Positions 1-11,591 of a stretch of DNA of 64,000 nucleotides are shown here, piece after piece; the first letter of the stretch is position 1, and every line of letters starts with the position of its first letter. Made by a program: the position numbers and the translations under genes. Under the pieces are notes generated by a model. That model worked only from the letters and a program-made list of their open reading frames with translations. It ran no database searches and was not told the DNA's origin. Origin of the DNA: Lobosporangium transversale (taxonomy: Eukaryota; Mortierellomycota; Mortierellomycetes; Mortierellales; Mortierellaceae). Location of the stretch: contig NW_019029004.1 of the NCBI RefSeq assembly GCF_002105155.1, positions 124,001 to 188,000 of the forward strand. The letters run 5' to 3'.

Positions 1-526
1 AGCTCAATGGATGGAGGCCAATTGTCTCAACCAATGGATCCCTGGATCCTTTGTTGCTCCTAAAACTCGTGCTCATATCAAGCATACTATCTCTCTTGGT
101 AATGCCTACTTCATCATCAAGACTGAGTCCGATCCACTTAACGCTGACACTTCAGATGGGACAGTCCCTGAGAGTGCAGCCGAAAAAGAAACTATTATCG
201 GCACATTTACTTTGAATTATACAGATCCGTTTGATGAGATGCTCTGGAAGGACATTGTAGATGATTGGTCAGATGCTGTTTATATTCATCGTCTTGTGGT
301 CGAACGAGAGTACAAGGGCTATGGTTTGGGCCCAAGAGCCTTAATGTTTGCAGAACAAGAAGGTCTGAAGCGAGGCAAACATTATCTTCGGTTGGATTGT
401 ATGGCGGATAACAAGCTTCTAAAGAAATATTACCGCGAAAAAGCAATGTTCAAAGAGTTTGAAGATTATCCAGGAGAGAGACTCTTTGGCCGATTTGAGA
501 GACCTATCACTGCAGTATCACCTTAA
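1..526 (+). CDS. GNAT-family N-acetyltransferase, 5' partial
   Basis: GNAT-fold enzymes transfer an acetyl group from acetyl-CoA to an amine. The C-terminal half shows the acetyl-CoA-binding motif A, a beta strand (YIHRLVV) followed by the loop EYKGYGLGPRAL. The late strand (LRLDCMADN) and the tail LLKKYYREKAMFKEF match the last helix and strand of the fold. The frame is open back to base 1 (codons A-Q-W precede the Met at 11). An N-terminal stretch of the type QW-x(8)-QW is usually internal in this family, so the gene very probably starts outside the window. The substrate cannot be told from sequence. No intron is seen in this part. The stop is TAA at 524-526. Confidence 0.8.
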   Translation, partial: AQWMEANCLNQWIPGSFVAPKTRAHIKHTISLGNAYFIIKTESDPLNADTSDGTVPESAAEKETIIGTFTLNYTDPFDEMLWKDIVDDWSDAVYIHRLVVEREYKGYGLGPRALMFAEQEGLKRGKHYLRLDCMADNKLLKKYYREKAMFKEFEDYPGERLFGRFERPITAVSP

Positions 527-929
527 ACCGTTACGTTCGGACTAGATCGCCCTTGTAGATCCTGGAGTATTAAAATATGATCACCATTTCCATTGTAAAC
601 CTCTCTCTTTCTTCTTTATTTATCATGTTCTTGTTAATTATCCTTCAAATCTACCAACTTTAATAAATAAGTTAGCATTGACCATTAACCAAAAAAAATA
701 AAAAATAAAAAATAAGTAAATAAATAAAAAGTCAGCTCATTCGGATAATGTTACAAGGACAATGGCAATAAGACGAAAAGACATTTCACGTAATGTAATG
801 TCCTATGTGGCCCAATAAACAGTTCATTTATCAGTGGTTGCTTTGCTCATGTCTTTCTTCGGCCGATTTTGGTTTTTATTGCAGAATATTATGGCTATCA
901 TGCAACAAAAGCAGATAATTCTCTGCTTA

Positions 930-962
<33 letters not shown>

Positions 963-2422
963 CCTTCCGAGTCTCCGTCGTCTAGGAAGCAGGCCTGGGA
1001 CTATCACGTTGAGTATCAATTGCTTCTTCTTTTTAATGTGTGCACTTACATTATTGCCAAAAGGGTTGATGTAGTAGGGACTTGTCTTCTCTTTGGATTG
1101 TGAAGCCAGGAGGAACTTTCAAGAGATCAGATTCATAATAATGAACAATAGCCTTTTTTATACAAAAAGGGAACAAAGAACTAGAGACCACCAAGACCAA
1201 CAGCTCCTTCCATACTTGCACAATTATCTGAGGAAGGTAGTGTAGTCAATGGGGGATATTTGGCTCATCTTCGTTCATCTCCTTCCCCATGCAAATAATA
1301 TTTGCCATTCATTATTCGTTCCTCCCTCATTGGCCTTTAGTCCGATATTTTGTTCATCCAGTCCTGGACATATAAAGCGAACTCACCAAAATATAGTTCA
1401 CTGTTTTCTATGACTAGCAACGGATCTTGTTATAAGAAATACCCTTGCTCTCACTGAAGTGTATAGATCGCAAGTGAAAGAAATTAAGCTACAATAACTA
1501 TTCTTATCACTTATGCTTCGCTACGAAATGTCCTCTTTTTCATCAATGGTTCCGAGACTCTCTGGTATTTAGTAAGACGAGCGTTTGTACAGTACCCGAC
1601 AGCAATATTTTCATGAAGCTATTCCTTGGTGTTGTCCCGCACTCAACAGTCTAAGAAGACGACTACTCGTCAACAACAAGTTACTATAATGTGTCAAACA
1701 TTACTTCAGCCTTCTGTGAGTTTGTTCACTCATCTATACCTCTGGATCATTCGGATGATACTTGGAAGCATAACAGAAAAGCCGGAAAAAAAAAAAGAAA
1801 AAAAGTAGAGATTACATTCACCTCCATATATTGAATACAGATACTTCAACATTCAACATTACATGCTTAGACTGTTTGAATTTTTAATTTGCAAAGTCCC
1901 CTTGCTTTTTATCGATTTTATTAAATCAGCAATCGACAGTATCTACGCTTCAAGATTTGCTCCGCGTCTTCGAATTTCATCACCATACGTTAAAACCGCA
2001 CTATAATGAACTGTCTCGACTACATCGAAGCGCCAACAAAAGCCCTTATTGAATAATTGAGGTAGAAAGGAAAAGACAAAGAAAAAAAAAGAAAAAGAAA
2101 AAAAAGAAAGAAGGGAAAGAGAGAAAGAGAGAAAGAGGAAGAGAGAGAAAGAAAGAAAGAAAGAGAAAGAAAGAAAGGAAAAAAAAAAAAAAAAGGGGGG
2201 GGGGGGGGGAAAAAAAAAGAAGAAGAAGAGGAAGAAAGAAAGAAGAAGAAAGAGAAAGATAGAAAGAAAGGAGAAGAAAGAAAAAGAGAGAAAGAAAGAA
2301 AACGAGAAAAGAAAGACCTGTTCTTTCGAACAAGATAAAGCAAGGGGACCTAATCTCAACTGATCGTAGCAACAACACTACATACTCTACAGCCTACAAT
2401 AACCCGGAACAAACAGGCATTG
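527..2422. other. Intergenic region with homopolymer and purine tracts
   Basis: No convincing gene is seen in this 1.9 kb. It holds a T31 run (932-962), several A-rich patches (690-730) and the long purine tract described separately. The short open frames here have neither family similarity nor coding-like composition. Confidence 0.5.
2045..2321. repeat. GA-rich purine tract with A16-G15 core
   Basis: About 275 nt of nearly pure purines on the + strand, mostly GAAA/GAAAG units. The core is a run of 16 A (2179-2194) directly followed by 15 G (2195-2209) and then 9 A. Open frames across it on the minus strand are Phe/Ser/Leu/Pro low-complexity artefacts. Confidence 0.9.
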
Positions 2423-2896
2423 CTATTTTTTTTTTTTTTTTGGTAACCACGAAAGGTTTGGAAAGGGTGCAATGTCACCCATGTAAGCCCTTTGTAACCC
2501 GGTCGGATTGGCTATCAAGACTCCTCCCAATCCTGCCCGAAACGCAAAAGGGCCAAAAATCGACGTATCCTTGCTCCATCCATTGCTAGTAGATGTTTGA
2601 AAATAATAAGAATAATAGTGCATAAGCCAAACATGAAGTCAAACCATGGCATTTTTTTAATAGACACCCATCGAGACATTCATACTCACATTATCATGGC
2701 ATCAAGGTGGGCTGGAGGAAGAGGCATCATTCCTCGACGTCGATGGGCAACTCATCGTCCTCGATTGACGCTGTGACATGCCCGAGTGCGGACTGATTAC
2801 ATCCTCATCGGTGGATGTAACCGCCTGTCCTTGCGCTTGTGGAAGTCCTGAGGCCGTCAATGGATTTCGTTGCCAAAGTTTTGTCAGAAAATGCAT
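2423..2896 (-). pseudogene. Orphan coding-like fragments, possible gene remnant
   Basis: Two minus-strand stretches have protein-like composition although I recognise no family. At 2896-2702 the frame reads WQRNPLTASGLPQAQGQ and ends in a Ser-rich tail before a stop. At about 2590-2440, after a possible acceptor (tctactag), the frame reads STSNGWSKDTSIFGPFAF followed by RAGLGGVLIANPTGLQRAYM, then runs into a poly-A tract. The two parts cannot be joined into a sensible gene by eye. They lie just downstream of the PPxY membrane protein gene on the same strand. They could be remnants of a duplicated gene or unresolved exons of a real one. Confidence 0.3.
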
Positions 2897-3075
2897 TCGG
2901 GGTTTTTTTTATACCCCCCCTCCATTCGCAACGAAGCAAGTCATGGTGGCAATGTTTACATACTACGCCAATTGACCCCTTGATTGGTCAGGCGTAAAAA
3001 TTTAATATTATTATTTATTACAGATTTATATCAGGTATTTGTTTGCACATGTATTAATTATTAACGGTATTCGAC

Positions 3076-4795
3076 TCATGTGGAAGAAGTGGCTTCGTGA
3101 TATGTGGGCGGCATTGTTGCAAGCTCTATGTCAGATCGCTCTAATGATGATGGCATTGTGCCTTGTGCATTATAGCTAGGAGGCATATCGCAAGCATCCT
3201 CCCCATGGAGTGTACGATGGACCCCGACTGGATGTGACAACGCTGTTGATGGTGGACTTTGTCCTTGTTCCTCTCTTGAACCTGTGCCTCGACGTTTTCT
3301 TCGATAAATTTTTTTGGCCATCACTCCAAGTAAGAGCAAAACCACAGCACCACATGTGAGCGAGATGATCAGGGCGAGTTGATGAGCGTCTGGTTTCTTC
3401 CCTTCAAATGACTGGGGCACCAAACGAACGTATTCATCGTCTGTGTATACGTCTTTAAATTGTTCTAGATGATAACCCCAGTTACTATCGGAAAGGTTCA
3501 AGGCGTATCCTTGATCCTTAAATGAATACATATAGATCCATGATGCTCTCTTGGCTGCCGTAGTTGTCGAGTTGTTGTTTGGTCTACTCTCTTGTGATTT
3601 CTGTGGGACAGGGATAAATTGAAACATGGGTTTAAAATTAGGCAAATGCCCTCCTAGAAACGGTATGCTCCCCAGGTACTGCATAGATGTCCCATCGAAG
3701 ATATATATCCTGAGTAAGGTAGACAGTAAGTCCTTGAGGTAATGAGGGTAGAAGTCAGTAACGAAGAAATACCATGGAATGGAAAAAAAAAAAAAAAAAA
3801 AAAAAACGGAACGCAATTCATTTTTAGACGTCAGTTTCTTTTTCTTTTTTTTTTTTTCTTTTTTTTCTTACTTCACAAATAAAGTAGAATGAGCCCTGAT
3901 ATGCATGCATTGTTGTCCCAAGGTCTGTGATTGCACACTCTTGACCGATATTGGTTTTAATGATCTGAGCTGGTGGTGGATCTGGAAAGATGTTGACGGG
4001 ATCAAGAGGCATAGCTGCTAATGTAACCTGGCGATCCTCAATGCTATAAAAGGTCGCGTAAAGGGTGTTGTTAACATAGCTGACTGCTATTGGATCTCCA
4101 ATATTTAATGGGCGCTAAAACAGGAAAAAAAAAAAAAAAAAAAAAAACATGTTAGGTTTTACCAAAGTACTAGAAGGAATAGATCATTGAACAGATACAT
4201 GTATGTTGTTATTTTTTACCATCGACCAATTGACCTGTGATTTGAACGGGAAGCGTGCCTTCATGTAATATGTGAAAACGATCGTGCCGAGGGTACCATT
4301 AGGACGAATTTTAAGCCAATCGAGGTTCCAAGCACTTGGACTTTCATGTTGAATTGGAAGTATCAAACTACGGCCTTGAAAAAGCTCATCTTGGGGGACA
4401 AGTAGCCGTTGCTCAGGCACGGCAAAGTCCGCAAACCCAGTAGAATCGAGGTATAATTCAGTATTGAACTGATATATAGGGGTGTCATTCGTCAAGACAG
4501 TTTGAGCAGACAACAAGAACTTGTAGCTCCAAGGGTTTAAGGAACATGTATAACGAAACTTGAAGCTGAGCTCATAAAGAGCTTCTGAAAGGTAGCTTTT
4601 GGTCTTGCTGATTACAGTCCAGTTCAGACCTTCTAAAGAAGTTGGATATGGATTTGACCGAAGGATTAGGAGGTCTATATTTTGCTGTGTCTGAATCTGG
4701 CCATTGGCCCGAGGCGCATAGAGATTCCGCCCGAAGGTCGCTGCGTATATGTGTGCTTCATCTGAAGTAAAGCATACAGGTGCAAGTTGAACCAT
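3076..4795 (-). CDS. Single-pass membrane protein with cytoplasmic PPxY motifs (5' exon unresolved)
   Basis: Three exons are clear: 4795-4220, 4114-3872 and 3732-3076, with introns GTAAAA..TTTTAG and GTAAGA..TCAAG, all phase 0, giving 491 residues. The first two exons encode a beta-rich, mostly extracellular region with several N-x-T/S sites. Near the C-terminus lies a membrane helix (LALIISLTCGAVVLLLLGVM) followed by a basic stop-transfer stretch (KKIYRRKRRG). The cytoplasmic tail carries two WW-domain ligands, MPPSYNAQG and MPPTYHEA. The first exon begins exactly at an acceptor (ccatccag), so a signal-peptide exon probably lies upstream, between 4800 and 5300. I could not fix it. Function is unknown. 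PPxY tails commonly recruit Nedd4/Rsp5-type ubiquitin ligases, so endocytic turnover is a reasonable inference. Confidence 0.7.
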
Positions 4796-4902
4796 CTGGA
4801 TGGAGGAATGAGAAGGTAAAGAAAAAGAAGTTAAATAATAAAAGGCAGAGGCATATCAACTTTTTTAAAAAAAACCTCCCAAAAAGAAAAGTCGATGAAT
4901 AC

Positions 4903-4936
<34 letters not shown>

Positions 4937-6190
4937 CAGCCCACATTGGGCTCACAGAGACACAGAGTGTGTTTGTGGAAAGTAAAGCAAATGGTGATCA
5001 ACAGACATGTAAATCTCGATAAAGTGCTGCTATTACTATTAAAATTTGAACTCGAAAAAAAAAAAATCCATGTCGATCATTTCTATCAGACTCGTAGAAA
5101 AAGTTGTTGTAGATAGAGTGGATGGCATAGTGGCAATAAAGACGCACAACCAAGGAAACGAAAAAGCACTTCCTTACATCAATTTCTGTGTTCTCGTCCA
5201 AATTTAGTATAAGAGACCCTTAGTGTAGTAGATCAGATTGTTGCTGTCTTCCATGCCTAGAGTAAATCGGAAAAGGGAAAATAGTGATAGCGATGTGAAC
5301 TAACGCAGCCCTCACTGAACATTGGAAATCTTGTTTTTTAAGCTTATAAGCCTTTTATAATCAAAAAAATGCTGTACATGAGCAATATCATGGATGCTAT
5401 TCTCATTGATTATTTCCACCCCCTTTTATCTATTCATCTCATCAAAAAAAAAAAAAAAAAAAAAAAAAAAGGAAGCACAATCGCAATATGCTCGCTCGAG
5501 TGTCACTAAGCTGTGCCTTTCACAGCAGTAGCCTAATATAAAATGATTGGCCAATATTAAGTTTGATTGTATGTGTCAGCACCTTGTTAACGCAGAGAGC
5601 ATCGCATTGACAAAACGTTTTCTCTGCCAGAGCAATTAAGTGTAGCGACAAATATGTCCATATCTTTTGCTTATAGATATTGAACTGCGACCAATTGAAG
5701 CTAAATATCAGAGATGGGAGCGGAATCTCAATGGGGTTCTCCACTCATCGAGAACGGGACGTTCCTTTTAATTTATCCAGATATTTAAACTCACAGCCAA
5801 TTTATTTACTAAAGAAGATAATGCACCACACAGCATCGTTTATTATTTATTTTTTATTGTGGCTAAGCCATCTCATCAGCTCAGGGATCATTGTTTTGAC
5901 AATAGATAAAGATATTTATACTGTATACGAAAAGAGGTTATTAAAGTCTAATTAATGACCCAAGCAAACATCGAAGTTTCCTTCACATTGCAATTAACAC
6001 AAAGGATATATAATTTCACACGCAACATCTGACCAAGCATTTTATTATGATAAATTGAAAATATGTGAAGAGAATATGAATGCGATAGTAAATACAAATG
6101 GATTAAAATGAAGAAAAAAAATAATATGCAAGGAATATAAAAATGGTGGGACATGTACAGGCTTGTGCTTTTTTTTTTTTTTTTTTTTTT
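4796..6190. other. Intergenic region, may hold missing 5' exon
   Basis: The region upstream of the membrane protein gene contains an A31 run (4904-4934), an A-run near 5445-5470 and a T-run near 6170-6190 that abuts the ZIP transporter stop codon. The signal-peptide exon of the preceding gene is expected in 4800-5300. Nothing else coding is convincing. Confidence 0.45.
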
Positions 6191-7798
6191 TTAAGCCCAA
6201 AGTGCTAAAATTGCCATTGCACTGGCACCCAACCAGACAGCAAGTAGGTAACAAGCCTTGTTGTGCTTAGATTCGGCACGGAACTTTTCAGAGTAGAGGA
6301 TATCGCCTCCTAAGAGTGTCACAAAGGCGGTGTATAACAGGACACCACATGCGATCGAGTCAAAGACACCCATCACGATCAGATTATCGACACTGCTGGC
6401 TTTGTAACCAGAGTGAATGCCCATTCCGATAGCTATACCCAGAGGAGTCACAAGTGCAAACGCCAAGACCAAAAGCCCGGGGATCAACTTTTTATGGAAG
6501 GAGAGTTCAGCAATACGAGAGCCAAGGGCGATACCCTCAAAAAACTGATGAAAACAAATAGCGATTGTCATGGCCCAGAATTCGGATCCAGCAAGGACAC
6601 CAAGAGCAATACCAATAAAGACTGAGTGGAGAGCAATGCCGAGTTCAAGCATATAAGTCGAGACCTTAGTGGAGACACCAGGACCACATTGCAGAAGAGT
6701 TAATCCATGGGAATGTGTGCAATGTTCATCAGCTCTGTTAACGCTGGTTGTAAGGGTATTATGATCATCATGTGTATGGTGTCCAGCATCGGCAGCCTTG
6801 TGGTCATGTGACTCATGTCCAGACTCCAGAGCTGAGTCCGACCCAGTTGTCTTGCTATGGGCTTCAACGCCAATGGTCAGTGTGGATGCCAGGAATTCAA
6901 TGACGAGCATGGAAAGACCAGAGATCATCATGATCAAGGGAGCATAGCCTGGATAATCCTCATTCCATGCCTTGGAAAGACAAGGATGAGTCAAAGCAAA
7001 GAGAGCCTCGGGCATGATGTGAATGAATGCGACTGAGAGAACCACACCAGCACCAAAGTACTTGCCAACTTGGACTGCAAAGCGGGTCCGTGCATTATCA
7101 CGAAGCATCATGGGAATAACACATCCCGAACCAGCGACGACGATGAGAACAATGAGGGCAACAATATGGTGCCAAATAACATATTCGCCATGGTCATGAT
7201 CGTGGGGATCACACGTGCTATTGTGATTAAATGATTAGAAAATGCGATGAAATTGATTAGAATGTCTTATGCAATCGATAAAAAAAAAAAAAAAAAAAAA
7301 AAAAAATCAAGAGCATCAAAGCGCAAATCTTGAGAAGGTAGGGAAGGCAATGTGCTAATAAACTTACCGAGCTGGTCCGTGAGAGTGTCCGGCTTCGTCC
7401 TTGTGATCTGCCAATTCGTCTGATGAGTGGTCATGATCATGATCATCATGGCTGTGGTCGTGGTCATGATCATCACCATGAGTTGGGGCAGCAGTAGGTG
7501 CAACGATAGCACCGGAAGATGTGGGATGATCGTGATCGTGGTCATGGTCACCATGGGGAGGTGTTGTGGCTATGGGCCCCTCCACAACAGTAGTGGTGGG
7601 GTGATCATGATCGTGATCGTGGTCATCACCAGCTCTTTTTTTCAGGAGATTTGCATCCACAGCGAATGCATCAAAAGAGTGTGCGGTATTATGAGAGATA
7701 ACAATACTATTGTCTGCAGATGATGTGATGGGGTTGTTGGCAAGGAATAAGAGTGCAGCACCAATAACTGTGGCCTTGCAGGAGAGTGAAAGTCTCAT
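6191..7798 (-). CDS. ZIP-family divalent metal (zinc/iron) transporter
   Basis: ZIP proteins move Zn2+ or Fe2+ into the cytosol across the plasma or an organelle membrane. Two exons, 7798-7368 and 7217-6191, are joined by a 150-nt intron (GTAAGT..AATAG) that carries a poly-T tract in the sense strand. The product is 485 aa. An N-terminal hydrophobic segment looks like a signal peptide. It is followed by an extracellular domain with at least four Asp-His clusters (DHDHDHDH type), and a second His-rich loop lies between membrane segments 3 and 4. The core has the family metal-site motifs HSVFIG in TM4 and HQFFEG in TM5, and the chain ends on the last helix (AMAILALWA). The splice restores CDPHDHDHGEY before TM1. 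Metal preference cannot be read from this. Confidence 0.92.
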
Positions 7799-8300
7799 TA
7801 TGTGGTATCAAATGTTGAAGAGAGGAGTTTAGTGAATGGAAGAGAGGGAGATGAGCGGGGGGGGGGGGTGAAGGAGGATCTATCTGTTCCCAAGAGGATG
7901 AAGCAGTGCAAAGATCAAGCTACTGCAGGACGAAGTATGGAGAAGATTGGGCAGACAAAAAGGAGCGCAATTAGGGAGATGAAAAAAGGGTACCCCCCTG
8001 GACATTATACGAGGTATTTATGTGTTTTTTTTTTTCTTGTTGTTTTGTTTTCAATAGGAGGGGGAAAACGTGTGAACAAACGGAGATTGAGCGATGACCA
8101 TTAGGGTACACGCAATCGTTTCAGAGTACCTCCCTGGCTATCAAAATTTTCCTTGATCCACTTTTCACAACAAATTTTCTGAACTCCTTTTCCACAATCC
8201 ACAAACAATCCACAAACAATCCTGCAATTCAATTCAATTTCTTACAAATAAAAGAGTTTCATATACAACTAAGTAAGCTAAATAGATATATATGTACTTT

Positions 8301-8330
8301 TCATTCATTCATTCATTCATTCATTCATTG
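8301..8330. repeat. TTCA tetranucleotide microsatellite
   Basis: About seven tandem copies of TTCA. Confidence 0.9.
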
Positions 8331-9674
8331 TCTACAAACTACAAATTTTTTACACACGCTCATCACAAAACAATATATCCAATTATATATATATAAATGT
8401 ATATAAATGTATATAATATACACATCTTCATTATTTACTCAATTCAAACAAAGTAGGATGAGAAAAACAGGACAACATCGATGCATGTTCATATAAGCAT
8501 AAATAAGCATCTCTTTTTTCTTTTTTCTTTTCCTTCTTTCTATTCATCAATCAGTCAACTAATCAAACTTGTTCAATTAGAAAGCAGTTTGTGTTTTATC
8601 CCCTCCTCAACTCCCTTTTGTTAGCATAAGGATCCAATCGTATGCGACAAGACAACATCTGGAGTATGTACATACTACATATTGTTTGGTCTCTAAAGAT
8701 CCGTCATAGAGAGCTGTCGAGTTTTACTTCCATCAAGAGAGAGCAACTTTTACTTGGATCAAGCCAGAGAGAATTAGTGATCTATTCATTGAGACATAAT
8801 TTTTTCAATATTACACAAGCATAAAGTGATAGCCAATGAAGCCTTTGCATCATTTAAACATACGCCTCGACGCATTTAGTGTGTAGGGCAAGCTGCTTTA
8901 TCAAAGTTGAAAGTGCCAGTTGAAAGTGGCTCTACTTTGCTCTACTTGGCTCTACTTGTGAAACTGAAAAAGATCGCATCGTGCTCCTTTGGACATCTAG
9001 TTGTGTTTACATTCCGAAAAACATCCTTTGCCAAAAACCACAACAAGGGGTGGGGGTGAGCACTATCCATGTTTGGAAATCATTTTATCCCTCCTAGATG
9101 ACCTACAAAAGATTTGCTTCTCTTCGGTCGAGTCTCCAAGAAACAAGGCATGACTGCTCTTTCGACACTATTTTATTCTTAATAGGCATTTCGCTCTCAT
9201 CCTCTTCATTACTTCATTTCATTTTCATCACTCTCATTCAAACCCTTAGATGACTTTCATCAGTAGTCTGTCTTTCTAAGGGAGAGGATTCTTACTCTTG
9301 GACTCTTGCTTCTATTTTATTTTATTTTATTTTCTTTATCTTTGTGTTTCTTTATTTCTTTATTTCTTTATTTCTTTATTTATTTTATTTTTTTCTTTTA
9401 TTCAAGCCTTATACCATCCATTAAATGCACTTTCTTGTAAAGATCGCAGTCGCAGCTCTTGAAAGGGTTTTCTACGACGACGCTTGTTTCATTTGACCAT
9501 TGGACAATGCGAGGGCTTTATCATTGTTTGATCAAGAGTCACTGGACATTTGTAACTCATGTTGAGAGGTCAAAGTGGTGAGCGTAACGCAAACAGACTG
9601 AGAGCGGAGTAGCAAGATCATAGTTGAGTCCAAAGAGGTACCCTTTGTCAAACGCGTCACCTACGGTTACTAGC

Positions 9675-9677
9675 TTT

Positions 9678-9709
<32 letters not shown>
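9675..9709. repeat. T23-A12 back-to-back homopolymer
   Basis: A run of 23 T is followed immediately by 12 A. The flanks are agc and cagc, so the whole is self-complementary at its centre. Confidence 0.9.
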
Positions 9710-10537
9710 CAGCAAAGAATGCTCGACTGTTGCAGTCCAAGCTTAAGGAAAATCTTTGCTTCACCAAAAGAACAGTTAGGAGCCATGCCCAAAACCACAT
9801 TACTGCGTGTTTTCTTTCGTCATTATGCATTCAAAAGAGCTGGGGTCTCTCTTCCTTGTATAAAGAAGAGCTGAGGAAGAGAAAACGAAAGAAGAGAAAA
9901 AAGGCCATTCTCCTTGAAATACTTCTACAACACCACCGACAATTTTTTTTTTAGCATTTTTGCATTTGCACGTGCATATGCTTTGTAAGAGCGTCAGAGC
10001 CAAACCCAAAGGGATGAATGCACAGACGATTTTCCCGCGCTGCAAATTGTCTACTTTGTGTGTGGGAAACAAACACCATTAATGTAACAGCACCAAGGAA
10101 CAATTTAGACAAACAATGGAGACACCACACCTCTTTATGGACACCATGATAACACCACACAGTCACGAGCAATAAAACTTTTTTTTTTTTTTTTTTTTTT
10201 TTTATCTTCCTTACTTACACGAGATGTTGGACATCAATTCTCTCTTTTTTTTTTTTTTTTGTTTCCATTCTTCCTTCATCCTCATTCTCGCTTGTCGTTT
10301 CTACTCTTTTTATTATTTTCCTTTCCTTTTCTTTCTTTCTTTCTTTCTTTCATCAACCCGAATGTATACACTTTTCATTGATCCAGTCCAGGTAAAGAGG
10401 AATGAAAGTTACTCCAAAACACCAATGCTTGAATTCATTCTCGACATCTGTAAACAAATAAAAATAAAAATAAAAATTCGTGCTAACAATTTTCCTTTTA
10501 GTCTATTTTCTACTAGTACGTCTTATCTACACCCATT

Positions 10538-11410
10538 ATGTATGAGGATCCTATTTCACACTTCACAAATGCTCAATACCAACAACACCTCACCAATTAC
10601 AACAGGAGTGGCGTTGTAAGCAGTCCCGATGGCATCATCAGCAATGCTCTCAGTGGTAATGGCCCATCCAACCATTTTTTGGGTGGTAATGACAATGGTA
10701 GCGGCAATGGCTTCGGTAATCATAGTCACAATGGTACTGGCGATAGAATAGAACAGTCAGAACCCGACCAGGAGCTGTCAAGACTTCATCAACATCAGCT
10801 CTTAATTCAGCTCCGCCTGGAAGTCAACTCACTTAAAACACAAATTCAGCAGTTGGAGCTGTTGAAACAACAATTGATTCACCAGCGACAGATGATGCAG
10901 CCTGCGGAGTATGAGCAACTCGCAGAACAATTTTCGAGAACAACAGCATCGTTACTCAGAGTTGGTCATCCAAGTCATTTCGGTGATGGTGGTAGCGGCA
11001 CTAACAGTGGGTACCAAGAATTCAGTACAGATGGCATTAGCGCATTTGGAAGAGGAAATGAAGGAGGAGCCGGCCCAGGAGAAAATTACATGGGTATGCA
11101 TATGATGGAAAGATTACAGGAAAAACTAAGAGGTATGATGATCCAACAACATCAACAGCATTACGCACAGAAGCGAAAGCAACTACAGCTACAACAACAA
11201 CAACAACAACAACAACTACAGCAGCAACAGCGGTCATCACCGCCTTCGCCAACAGGAACAAGTCATGAGATAGGGATGGATGTAGATTCAAGACGTAGTG
11301 GACACAATACGCCTACGAGAAGAGATCCCGTTAGGATGGAACAAATTAGTTTAGAAGCAGACTTGCGCGATCTTGAGAGGCGCATGCGGTCAATACAGCT
11401 ACTCCATTGA
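10538..11410 (+). CDS. Gln-rich coiled-coil protein of unknown function
   Basis: A single-exon frame of 290 aa. Residues 20-70 are Gly/Asn/Ser-rich. Residues about 80-130 form a likely coiled coil with heptad leucines (ELSRLHQHQLLIQLRLEV). A long Gln-rich helix (about 195-230) includes an uninterrupted run of eight Q. A second short amphipathic helix lies at the C-terminus (SLEADLRDLERRMRSIQ). The Ser/Pro/Arg linker before it looks nuclear or regulatory. The start Met (MYEDPISHF) follows an AT/CT-rich leader; an upstream exon cannot be excluded. I recognise no family. The composition resembles transcription-associated proteins, which is inference only. Confidence 0.65.
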   Translation: MYEDPISHFTNAQYQQHLTNYNRSGVVSSPDGIISNALSGNGPSNHFLGGNDNGSGNGFGNHSHNGTGDRIEQSEPDQELSRLHQHQLLIQLRLEVNSLKTQIQQLELLKQQLIHQRQMMQPAEYEQLAEQFSRTTASLLRVGHPSHFGDGGSGTNSGYQEFSTDGISAFGRGNEGGAGPGENYMGMHMMERLQEKLRGMMIQQHQQHYAQKRKQLQLQQQQQQQQLQQQQRSSPPSPTGTSHEIGMDVDSRRSGHNTPTRRDPVRMEQISLEADLRDLERRMRSIQLLH

Positions 11411-11450
11411 TATGTTTTACAATTTAATAATAACAGTAATGATATGTCAT

Positions 11451-11484
<34 letters not shown>

Positions 11485-11591
11485 GAGACAAGAAGTGTGC
11501 AGACAAATGAACACTGCAATTTACAACTATATAAAAAGTAATCACATGCCTTCACTTTTTTTTTTTTTTTTTTTTTTTTTTTTCGCCGCCA

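Larger units (their letters stand above)
7799..10537. other. Long intergenic region with simple repeats
   Basis: About 2.7 kb between the ZIP gene promoter and the next + strand gene. It contains a G-run near 7859, a TTCA microsatellite (8301-8330), a tandem of gctctactt-like units (about 8930-8957), a TTTCTTTA-type repeat (about 9343-9385), a T23-A12 junction (9675-9709), and T-runs near 10180-10203 and 10245-10260. No gene is convincing. Confidence 0.5.

Noticed and set aside
1943-2378. Three overlapping minus-strand frames of 107-138 codons
   Set aside because: They are translations of the purine tract (Phe/Ser/Leu/Pro only) in all three frames; no protein signal.
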